Below, piece after piece: positions 14,593-21,576 of a DNA stretch of 24,565 nucleotides. Each line of letters starts with the position of its first letter. Within the stretch, counting starts at the first letter, position 1. Made by a program: the position numbers and the translations under genes. The stretch is taken from the NCBI GenBank assembly GCA_041485845.1, contig JBGPKH010000047.1:1-24565 (forward strand). The letters are read 5' to 3'. The notes below the pieces were generated by a model that made no database searches, was not told where the DNA came from, and saw only the letters and a program-made list of their open reading frames with translations. This stretch comes from OMOG01 sp041485845. Its GTDB lineage: Bacteria > Acidobacteriota > Terriglobia > Bryobacterales > Bryobacteraceae.

Positions 14593-17500
14593 ATGAACAT
14601 CTCCCAGACTTTTATCGAGAGGCCCATTGCCACCAGTCTCCTGATGGCGGCGATCGCTCTGTTCGGCGCCGTGGCTTACCGGTCCCTGCCGGTCAGTGAC
14701 CTGCCCAATGTGGATCTGCCCACGCTGCTGGTAACCGCGAGCCTGCCCGGGGCGAGTCCCGAAACCATGGCGGCCGCCGTGGCCACTCCGCTCGAGAACA
14801 ATTTCTCCATGATTGCCGGGCTGAATTCCATGACGTCGTCGAATTCGCTCGGCAACACGCAAATCACCCTGGAGTTCGACCTCAGCCGCAAACTGGACGG
14901 CGCCGCCGTGGATGTGCAGGCGGCGATTACGCAGTCGTCCCGCATGCTGCCGCAAGGCATGCCGACGCCTCCGACTTTCACCAAGGTGAACCCGGCGGAC
15001 CAGCCGATCCTGTACCTTGCGCTGACCTCGCCCACGCTTCCGCTGTGGGTACTCGATGAATACGCCGAGACCCGCATCGCCCAGCGGATTTCGATGATCT
15101 CGGGGGTGGCGCAGGTGCAGGTGCTGGGCGCGCAAAAGTATGCCGTCCACGTGCAGATGGACCCGCACGCCCTGGCGTCGCGCCAGATCGGCATCAACGA
15201 GATCGAGACGGCCCTGAAAAGCTGGAACGTGAACCTGCCCACCGGCTCGATCATCGGACCGCAGCGATCCTTTACGCTCCAAGCCAGCGGACAGTTGATG
15301 AGTGCGGATGCCTATCGCCGGGTGGTGGTTGCCTATCGCGGCGGGTCTCCGGTTCGCCTGGAAGAACTGGGCGCCATCATCGACAGCGTCGAAGACGACA
15401 AGACTGCATCGTGGTTTTACACGCGCGAGGGCAACAGCCGCTCGATCGTCCTGGCCATCCAGCGCCAGCCCGGAACCAACACCATCGCCGTGACCGACGG
15501 GGTCAAGAACCTGCTGCCGGTATTTCGCAATGAGCTGCCGCCCTCGGTCAACATGAACATCCTGTATGACCGGTCGGCCACCATCCGCGAGTCGTACAAG
15601 GACGTGGTCTTCACCATGATCCTGACGCTCGGCCTGGTCGTGATGGTGATCTTCCTCTTCCTGCGAAACGTCTCGGCGACGATCATCCCCAGTCTTGCGC
15701 TGCCCTTCTCCATCATCGGCACGTTCGCCGTGATGTACATGCTGAATTACAGCCTGGACAACCTCTCGATGATGGCCCTGATCCTCTCCATCGGGTTCGT
15801 GGTGGATGACGCTATCGTGATGCTGGAGAACATCGTCCGGCACATCGAGATGGGCGAGCGGCCGCTGCTGGCGTCGCTCAAGGGATCCGACGAGATCGGT
15901 TTCACCATCGTCTCCATGACGCTCTCACTGGCTGCGGTGTTCATTCCGGTGCTGTTCATGGGCGGGGTGCTGGGCCGGCTGTTCAAGGAATTCGCGGTAA
16001 CCATCTGCGTCGCTATCCTGATCTCGGGCGTGGTGTCGGTCACGCTGACGCCTATGCTGTGCAGCCGGTTCCTGCGCTCCGCGCACGAAGAGAAGCGCGG
16101 CTGGTTCTATCGCGTCACCGAAGTGTTCTTCCAGGGCATGCTGCGCGCGTACGATCGGACCCTGCGCTGGGCGTTGCGCTTCCGGCTGGCGACTATGGCC
16201 GTTTCCTTCGTCGTGCTAGGGGCAACCCTGTACATGTTCGTGAGCATCCCGAAAGGCTTCATCCCCGATCAGGACACCGACCAGATGCAGGTCTTCACCG
16301 AGGCCGCGCAGGGAACTTCCTACTACCAGATGGTGGAGTACGAGCAGAAGATTGCGGACCTGGTGGCGCAGGATCCCAATGTCGAATCGCTCATGGCGAG
16401 CGTGGGCGGCACGATCGCATCGACTCTGGGAGGGCCGAACTACGGCGAGTTGGTCGTCCACCTGAAGCCGCGCAGCCAGCGGGCCATGAGCGTAGACCAG
16501 ATCATCCGGGACATGCGACCCAAACTCGCCGGGTTCGCCGGGATGAAGGTATATCTCCAGAATCCTCCAACCATTCGCATCGGCGGAAAGGTGTCCAAGA
16601 GCCTCTATCAGTTCTCCATGCAAAGCCCCGACAAGGCCGAGTTGTACGCGGCGGCCGCGAAACTGGAGAGAGAGATCGCCCAGGTGCCCGGAACCGAAGA
16701 CGTGGCCAGCGACGTAGCGGTTTCGACGCCGCAGGTCAATGTCACCATCGACCGCGATAAAGCGGGCGCCATGGGCGTGAATGCCAGCCAGATCGAGAAC
16801 GCGCTGTACGACGCCTACGGCCCGCGCTGGGTCTCGACCATCTACGGTTCGGTTAACGAGTACAAGGTGCTGCTGGAACTGGAGCCGCGCTACCAGGCGG
16901 ACCCGCGCGCGCTTTCGCTGCTGTACTTCAAGAACAGCGCCGGGAAGCTGATTCCGCTCGATACGCTGGCCAAGATTGTATCGGATGCCGGTCCGCAGAC
17001 CATCAACCACTACGGCCAGCTTCCTTCGGCGACGATTTCGTTCAATCTCCAGCCGGGGGCTTCGTTGGGCGAAGTCGTCTCGCGCATTGGAGAGGTTGCC
17101 GACCGGGAACTGCCGGCAACGATTAGCACGCAGTTTCAGGGCGCGGCCAAAGCCTTCCAGAGCTCGTTGGGGAATCTCTGGGTGCTGCTGATCATCGCCA
17201 TCCTGGTGGTGTACATTGTGCTCGGCATTCTGTACGAGAGCTACATCCACCCGATCACCATTCTGTCGGGTCTGCCCTCGGCCGGCTTCGGCGCGCTGGT
17301 GACCCTGCTGATCTTCCACATTGACCTGAACATCTACGCGTTCGTCGGCCTGATCATGCTGATCGGCATCGTGGAAAAGAACGCCATCATGCAGATCGAT
17401 TTCGCGCTGGAGGCCGAGCGCCAGCACAGCCTCCGCCCCGAGCAGGCGATTTACGAAGGCTGCCTGATCCGTTTCCGTCCCATCATGATGACCACGATGG

Positions 17501-17721
17501 CGGCGTTGTTGGGCGCCGTGCCCATTGCGCTGGGCTATGGCGCGGGCGGCGAAGCGCGCCAGCCGCTGGGCCTGGTGGTGGTGGGCGGATTGTTGTTCTC
17601 GCAGCTCGTGACGCTGTACCTCACGCCGGTGTTCTACATCTACATGTCGGCGTTGCAGGAAAAGTTGCAGTCGTGGAAGAGCCGCAAGAAGGTCGGGCAC
17701 GAAGCTCCGGTGGCGGGGTAG
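14593..17721 (+). CDS. RND efflux inner-membrane pump (HAE1/MdtB-C-like), second paralogue
   Basis: 1042-residue AcrB-fold transporter, starting MNISQTFIERPIATSLLMAA, colinear with and clearly similar to the preceding pump, so the pair arose by duplication. Proton-relay residues are conserved: Asp405-Asp406 in GFVVDDAIVMLEN, Lys929 in IVEKNAIMQIDFALEAE, and Arg in RFRPIMMTTMAALLGAVP. The Gly-rich loop of the first pump is replaced by VGGTIASTLGGPNYGEL. Two different pump subunits with one adaptor match the MdtABC arrangement, where MdtB and MdtC form a heterotrimer; a heterotrimer here is inferred. No outer-membrane factor gene follows. Confidence 0.95.
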   Translation: MNISQTFIERPIATSLLMAAIALFGAVAYRSLPVSDLPNVDLPTLLVTASLPGASPETMAAAVATPLENNFSMIAGLNSMTSSNSLGNTQITLEFDLSRKLDGAAVDVQAAITQSSRMLPQGMPTPPTFTKVNPADQPILYLALTSPTLPLWVLDEYAETRIAQRISMISGVAQVQVLGAQKYAVHVQMDPHALASRQIGINEIETALKSWNVNLPTGSIIGPQRSFTLQASGQLMSADAYRRVVVAYRGGSPVRLEELGAIIDSVEDDKTASWFYTREGNSRSIVLAIQRQPGTNTIAVTDGVKNLLPVFRNELPPSVNMNILYDRSATIRESYKDVVFTMILTLGLVVMVIFLFLRNVSATIIPSLALPFSIIGTFAVMYMLNYSLDNLSMMALILSIGFVVDDAIVMLENIVRHIEMGERPLLASLKGSDEIGFTIVSMTLSLAAVFIPVLFMGGVLGRLFKEFAVTICVAILISGVVSVTLTPMLCSRFLRSAHEEKRGWFYRVTEVFFQGMLRAYDRTLRWALRFRLATMAVSFVVLGATLYMFVSIPKGFIPDQDTDQMQVFTEAAQGTSYYQMVEYEQKIADLVAQDPNVESLMASVGGTIASTLGGPNYGELVVHLKPRSQRAMSVDQIIRDMRPKLAGFAGMKVYLQNPPTIRIGGKVSKSLYQFSMQSPDKAELYAAAAKLEREIAQVPGTEDVASDVAVSTPQVNVTIDRDKAGAMGVNASQIENALYDAYGPRWVSTIYGSVNEYKVLLELEPRYQADPRALSLLYFKNSAGKLIPLDTLAKIVSDAGPQTINHYGQLPSATISFNLQPGASLGEVVSRIGEVADRELPATISTQFQGAAKAFQSSLGNLWVLLIIAILVVYIVLGILYESYIHPITILSGLPSAGFGALVTLLIFHIDLNIYAFVGLIMLIGIVEKNAIMQIDFALEAERQHSLRPEQAIYEGCLIRFRPIMMTTMAALLGAVPIALGYGAGGEARQPLGLVVVGGLLFSQLVTLYLTPVFYIYMSALQEKLQSWKSRKKVGHEAPVAG

Positions 17722-17953
17722 GGGGCGGATCGGTCAGCCGCTAAACACCGTGGTGTTCGGCGAGTGGAATGCCGAATGATACTGAGCGAGTTCCGCATCA
17801 CACGACGGGGCATTGGAATTGGCACAGACGGTGCGTCGCCGACGCTGAGAGGCCCGGCATCGGCGTGTTCCGTCGAAATCTGGTGCTTCATCCCGCAATA
17901 AACCGGTGCAGCCTGCTTCGTCAGCTTCCTTCTGCCTTTCGTCTCGCACTCCC
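17722..17953. other. Intergenic stretch, no gene supported
   Basis: 232 bases between the second RND pump and the convergent unknown gene. Short open frames on the minus strand here are Arg/Ser-rich and partly antisense to the pump. The only structure seen is AACACC-GT-GGTGTT (17744-17757), just after the pump stop, flanked by GCCG/CGGC; it is too tight for a normal hairpin loop, but could act as a cruciform, protein site or weak terminator. Confidence 0.4.
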
Positions 17954-18400
17954 TCACGACGCACAGGTGCCAGCCAAGTTTGCCATTGCGAACGAATCGG
18001 CGTCCCCATGCTGAAGCAGAACGCCGAAGTACTTCACTCGCGACACGGTTGTTTCGAGAATCCCTTCGCGCCGAAGGCCCCACGAGTGTTGACGCCAGAG
18101 ACCATCTTCACTGAGCGAATATCCGGTACCGATCCCGACCAGTTCGTGATGATCCGCGGCCCAGATTTTGGCTACGTTTCTGTGACATCCACTCTTCGTC
18201 ATGGTTCTTCGCACCACGGGTCCGGCCATGACGAAGCCAGCATCAATCACGAGCGGCAACGCTGGGTCCGGACCTGGGGGCGCAACCAGATGTATGCCTC
18301 CAAGGCCGAGCAGCAGCCCCCTCAGTACCTCAAGGTCAGGCTGTTGCTCAGCGGCTTCGCGAAACCGACGGTCCAGAAGACGCTTTCGCTTTTCCGTCAT
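17954..18400 (-). CDS. Hypothetical protein, unknown function
   Basis: 148 residues beginning MTEKRKRLLDRRFREAAEQQ. The ATG has GGAG nine bases upstream. The C-terminal half looks like a folded conserved domain with SGCHRNVAKIWA, IGIGTGYSLSEDGLWRQHSW, ILETTVSRVKYFGVLL and GDADSFAMANL. No known catalytic motif is recognised. Unlike the alternative plus-strand frame, its composition is protein-like. It diverges from the XRE/HNH remnants and may belong to the same mobile or defence cargo. Cys163-like metal sites are not evident; a lone CHRN is the only Cys/His cluster. There is no signal peptide. Confidence 0.62.
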   Translation of the reverse strand: MTEKRKRLLDRRFREAAEQQPDLEVLRGLLLGLGGIHLVAPPGPDPALPLVIDAGFVMAGPVVRRTMTKSGCHRNVAKIWAADHHELVGIGTGYSLSEDGLWRQHSWGLRREGILETTVSRVKYFGVLLQHGDADSFAMANLAGTCAS

Positions 18401-18538
18401 GACGAAATCTCCAGACTAGCGACCCGCTGAATGGCATCCAATGGTGCATATACCAAGGATAGCCGGAGCAATCCCCTTTTACAAGATGTTCTTTTAGGGA
18501 ACACTCGGCCCCGGTTCCTTCTGCTACACAGAATGGGA

Positions 18539-18844
18539 ATGCCGGTCAAGTCCAAGAGGCGGCCATCGCGAAACATTATCGGGAAGCGGGTCAGAGAAGC
18601 CCGTCAGCGGTTTGATCCACCGCTGACTCAAGATTAACTGGCTGGGAGGTTGGCGGGCGAGGGAGTCCAGCTAGACAGGGTAGCCTTGGCGAAAGTTGAA
18701 GGTGGCCTCCGTTCCGCATTCGATTTTGAAGTGAAGGCCTTGGCCGCGGTCCTGAAGGTTGACGCCAATTGGCTATTGGGAATCGATGCGACCGCCCCGC
18801 CGAGAGGGAAGAGAACAACGCAGCGCGGCAAGGCGCGTGCATGA
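18539..18844 (+). pseudogene. XRE-family helix-turn-helix regulator interrupted by an in-frame TAA
   Basis: From the ATG at 18539 (or 18533) the frame reads MPVKSKRRPSRNIIGKRVRE, then ARQRFDPPLTQD, and then TAA at 18635-18637. Reading on in the same frame gives LAGRLAGEGVQLDRVALAKV, EGGLRSAFDFEVKALAAVLK and VDANWLLG. The whole is one continuous Cro/C1-type HTH: helix 1 before the stop, then recognition helix and the typical WLLG end. The stop sits where homologues carry Gln in a TQEQLA-type turn, so a single CAA-to-TAA change explains it. The TGA overlaps the HNH gene ATG (ATGA), so it was the leading gene of that operon and probably its regulator. Confidence 0.75.
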
Positions 18845-19514
18845 GCTTTCCAGCATCAGCGTATCTGCGGACGGCAACCTCACGGGCCAAATCCGATGTG
18901 GCTAATAAGCTCGTCAGCATGTTCCTTCATGATCTCAGTCGCAAGATATGTGGTTCACTCAAACTCAGTATTACAGACGCACAATACGCCGAGGCTGTAC
19001 AGGCTGCATTTGGGAGTAATTGCTGCTACTGTTACCAGCCATTAGAAAAGGATCGGACCTCGGTTGAACATCTTGAGGGCATGAACCGGTTCCGTTTGGG
19101 ACTACATGTTCCCGGGAATGTGATCCTCGCATGCAAACGATGCAATGGAGAAAGCGTCGCGACGACCAACTGGATCAACTCAAGCTGGCGGAAAGCGGAT
19201 GGGAATCCTTTCTGTCGCACGACTCAACGCGCTGTGGGGCGACCTGCAACACCTGCCGCTATTGGAGAATTGTCTGGCCGGACCCAACGGAACGGGCGGA
19301 AGGCATGAAGAACGCTCGGCAGAAGATTGCGGCCTTCCGCAGCCAGTATCCCGCATCGTTGCAATGGAGTCGCGGTGCCCGAACTGTGCTGAGGCAGACG
19401 GTCGACTCGCTTTATCGTGGTTGTCAGGAGTTCGCAACAAGTCAAATCAGGGAGAGGGTTGACGAAGCCTTCTGCCGTCTTAGCGAGGATGTTGACCGAC
19501 ACGCGGCCTTGTAG
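18841..19514 (+). pseudogene. HNH endonuclease, frameshifted
   Basis: The first ~102 residues start MSFPASAYLRTATSRAKSDV and contain an HNH/zinc module: Cys61-x2-Cys64, EHLEGMNRFR with His77, GLHVPGNVILACKRCN with Asn93, and Cys98-x2-Cys101. About five bases after that last Cys pair the reading frame must shift by one base (near 19147, consistent with one lost base). The other frame then continues in protein-like sequence, KRRDDQLDQLKLAESGWESF, down to SEDVDRHAAL and TAG at 19512-19514. Restored, the protein would be about 225 residues with the nuclease domain in the first half. HNH proteins of this kind occur in restriction and other defence loci. In the unshifted frame it would be a 156-residue truncated product ending at 19308. 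Confidence 0.7.
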
Positions 19515-19806
19515 GCAATCAGCGCAGTCTGAGAGCCGCGGGGCCCATTCTCCCCATCCATCGCAATCGCCGATCTGGGGGCCAAGCAAGCCGTCCGTTA
19601 TCAGGTCCACTCCCTTGAAAACCGGACCGTCAAACTCGGTCAGGTCCCACTGCATAACGTACCAGTGCGGACAGTTCAACCGGGGGGTGCCAAAAGCGTA
19701 CTTGCCCATTTCAACCAGTCCGGCGTGTTCAAATCCGGCCCGTTCCTAGCCGAGTGCTTGTCCACCCGCCCCCGGCGCACAGTTTGTGCGTGGTGAACGG
19801 ATTCAT
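19515..19806 (-). pseudogene. Remnant of a DNA cytosine-C5 methyltransferase (N-terminal part)
   Basis: On the minus strand an ATG at 19804-19806 starts MNPFTTHKLCAGGGWTSTRL. A one-base shift near 19750 then joins ERAGFEHAGLVEMGKYAFG, then TPRLNCPHWYVMQWDLTEF and DGPVFKGVDLITDGL. This follows the layout of C5-methyltransferase motifs I-III: an (F/L)CAGxGG SAM loop, GxERAGF, a VExDxYAxxT-like stretch, and the NxPxW...DxxxFDG...GVDL block leading to motif IV. The expected catalytic Pro-Cys loop is missing; after GLLGPQ the sequence is no longer methyltransferase-like, although the frame remains open into the antisense of the HNH gene. Both a frameshift and loss of all downstream motifs make it non-functional. 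It converges on the HNH gene. Confidence 0.55.
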
Positions 19807-19923
19807 TTGGATCAGCGTACCAGGTGCGGTCTTGCCCTTTCTTATCAAACTTCCGATACGCCGAAAGTGGGGTCGCCGAAAAGTTGCGCTGGGGTTTCTC
19901 AACAATTACAGTGGTAGATCGTG

Positions 19924-19942
19924 GCGCAGTAGGCGCCTGCGC
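19924..19942. promoter_or_regulatory. Inverted repeat just before the DUF262 gene start
   Basis: GCGCAG (19924-19929) pairs with CTGCGC (19937-19942) across a 7-base loop, ending 9 bases before the ATG at 19952. It replaces any visible Shine-Dalgarno sequence and could be an operator or a structure that limits initiation. Confidence 0.35.
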
Positions 19943-19951
19943 AGCTTTCCG

Positions 19952-20725
19952 ATGCCCGAGACCCCAAAGCCCAATACGCTGGCAGTGAGCTGGTTCTATG
20001 GTGAGAACCAAAAAAACACGCTGCCGCTTACGCAGAAATACCAGCACAACCCGATTTGGTCAATCGGCCAGAAGTGCTTTCTGATCGACAGCTTGATCTT
20101 CGGGTGCCCCATACCGCAGGTCTATATCAGCATCAAAACGAAAACGGAAGGCTTGGCGAAAGAGAAGAAGACCATCTATGAGGTGGTCGATGGTCAGCAG
20201 CGGTTGAGGGCTATCTTGGAGTTCATGAACGATGAGTGGCCGCTGATCGAAACGACGGCAAAGTCGTACCCTGTCTCTGATCTCTACAAAAGGCATATTT
20301 GGAAGAAATATTCCGAGTTGCCCGATAGCCTTCAGAACGTTATCTGGGACTACCCGCTCGCCGTACAGGAGTTGCGCGGGAAGGAGGAAAAAGAGATTCA
20401 GGCTCTTTTCCGGCGGCTGAACTACGTGGTCGAGCGCCTGAATAGTCAGGAGCTGAGGCATTCACAATACTTCGGGGAGTTTAACGATGCAGTTCAGTCC
20501 CTAACGAAAGAACAATTCTGGGATGAGATCAATCTGTTCACGCGCCGCGACTCGCAGCGCATGAAGGATATGGAATTTATCAGCGAACTTTTTGTGATTG
20601 TGGTCGAGGGTGTTCAAGATGGGCAAAAGACCCTGGACAAGTTCTATGCCGACTATGATGTGGTGTTTCCGCAAAAGTCCAAAGCGGTTGCCCGTTTCAA
20701 TCAAGTGGTCGCGGCGCTACAGCCA
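19952..20725 (+). pseudogene. DUF262 (ParB-fold, GmrSD/DndB-like) protein, 3'-truncated
   Basis: Starts MPETPKPNTLAVSWFYGENQ. Residues 25-95 carry the DUF262 pattern: YQHNPIWSIGQKCFLIDSLI, GCPIPQVYISI and the signature YEVVDGQQRLRAI. This ParB-like fold hydrolyses or binds nucleotides in GmrS-type anti-phage proteins. A helical part follows to about residue 255 (DKFYADYDVVFPQKSKAVAR, FNQVVAAL). At about 20717-20726 the gene runs into the 3' end of the convergent PIN-toxin gene. The frame happens to stay open to 21397, but only as antisense of the toxin and antitoxin, which are the real genes there. The native C-terminus, including any HNH/DUF1524 nuclease part, is missing. Confidence 0.72.
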
Positions 20726-21136
20726 CTTCCCGGGTGCGCGGTATTGTTCCAGAAGCTGGCTTGCCTTCACAATCCTGATGCTGCCGTACTCGCCGAGCCT
20801 CAGCAAATCCTTATCGCTCGTGACGATGAACTCCGACCCGGCTTCCAGCGCGCATTCCAGGATGCGGTTGTCGTCCGGGTCTTCCTTGATGGCATCGATG
20901 GTGTTCTTCGGGGTCACGAGACTTCCGAGCTTGGCAAGTTGTTCTCTTGCGAAGTGCAGCCTGTACCCCTCCCACGCGAAGTCGTCACGCAGCACGGTCA
21001 CGAGTTCATCCAGAATCGCGTCCGAAACGTCGATGCGGAACATCCCGGCGCGGGCCATGCCGAGAAGGCGAGCACCGACGCCGCCAAATTCCAAAGCCGA
21101 CACGTAAATGTTGGTATCGAGGGTGACTCCGAGCAC
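20717..21136 (-). CDS. PIN-domain toxin (VapC-like, PIN toxin family COG1569)
   Basis: 139-residue putative ribonuclease toxin. It starts with GTG directly behind the antitoxin TGA (TGA|GTG), so translation should be coupled. The acidic Mg-binding residues of the PIN fold are visible: Asp7 in TLDTNIYVSAL, Glu44 in ILDELVTVL, Asp88/Asp89 in EDPDDNRILECA and Asp108 in IVTSDKDLL. The order and spacing match the family of putative PIN toxins with a DPDDN motif. No lesion is seen. Its last codons abut the truncated DUF262 gene on the other strand. Confidence 0.9.
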   Translation of the reverse strand: MLGVTLDTNIYVSALEFGGVGARLLGMARAGMFRIDVSDAILDELVTVLRDDFAWEGYRLHFAREQLAKLGSLVTPKNTIDAIKEDPDDNRILECALEAGSEFIVTSDKDLLRLGEYGSIRIVKASQLLEQYRAPGKWL

Positions 21137-21385
21137 TCAGCGCCTTTGGAGCGCGTTGATTCTGCGCCGATTCTTGACGATTTCCGGCACATCGGCTACG
21201 GTATAGCCGGACTCGCGGCCAGTCTGCAGGCCATAGGCCAAGAGGTCTTGCCAGGCCCGCTCCTCAAGACCTTTCCGCAAGGCTTCCTCGGCCAGTTCAT
21301 CGACAGTCTTGCCCTCGGTCTGCGCCTTTGCCTGCAGCTCGGCCAGCAGCTCGTCGGACACGTGAACGTTGTTCTGGGTTGCCAT
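21137..21385 (-). CDS. Antitoxin of the PIN toxin pair, ribbon-helix-helix-like
   Basis: 82 residues starting MATQNNVHVSDELLAELQAK. Its ATG is preceded by AGAGGG four to five bases upstream. The frame is open further upstream but that sequence is hairpin-rich and not protein-like, so this start is chosen. The N-terminal strand-helix-helix pattern (NVHVSDELLAELQAKAQTEG, KTVDELAEEALRKGL) fits a CopG/Arc-type DNA-binding antitoxin. The C-terminal half (ESGYTVADVPEIVKNRRR) should wrap the toxin. It lies directly upstream of the toxin, and palindromes precede it. Confidence 0.8.
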   Translation of the reverse strand: MATQNNVHVSDELLAELQAKAQTEGKTVDELAEEALRKGLEERAWQDLLAYGLQTGRESGYTVADVPEIVKNRRRINALQRR

Positions 21386-21412
21386 GGCGCCCTCTAGCTC
21401 CAGCGTACCGCA

Positions 21413-21475
21413 GTCGGCCACGGGCCGACGAATCTCGCCTCCTGCGAGCCCATGGCCCCGCGGCCCGATGGGGCC
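21413..21475 (-). promoter_or_regulatory. Palindrome cluster upstream of the antitoxin, candidate operator
   Basis: A perfect palindrome GTCGGCC-ACG-GGCCGAC (21413-21429) begins 28 bases upstream of the antitoxin ATG. Two further stems follow: CTCGC/GCGAG (21434-21448) and GGCCCC/GGGGCC (21454-21475). Type II toxin-antitoxin pairs autorepress through palindromes at this position, so the first is the best operator candidate. No clear -10/-35 was found. Confidence 0.5.
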
Positions 21476-21576
21476 GTTCGTGACTCTATTCTGTTGGCCA
21501 GCACTGCACTCGGTACGCGCGGTCAACATTGGCTACATATTCCTTCGCCACGAGGGCAATTCCTGTGTTCATGATA

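Noticed and set aside
12923..14596. 557-residue plus-strand frame inside the first RND pump
   Set aside because: Shifted reading of the pump gene; the pump frame carries all family motifs.
17906..18430. 174-residue plus-strand ORF
   Set aside because: Antisense of the 17954-18400 gene, which has a better start and composition.
18635..18637. Recoding of TAA as an amino acid in the XRE gene
   Set aside because: Other genes here use TAA as a normal stop (isomerase, ggt, the fragment at 24469), and no recoding signal is visible; a nonsense mutation is simpler.
19676..20047. 123-residue minus-strand ORF starting MLVFLRKRQ
   Set aside because: Overlaps the DUF262 start and the methyltransferase remnant in a third frame; no motif.
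20717..21397. C-terminal extension of the DUF262 frame
   Set aside because: It is the antisense of the PIN toxin and antitoxin, which have catalytic residues and coupled starts.
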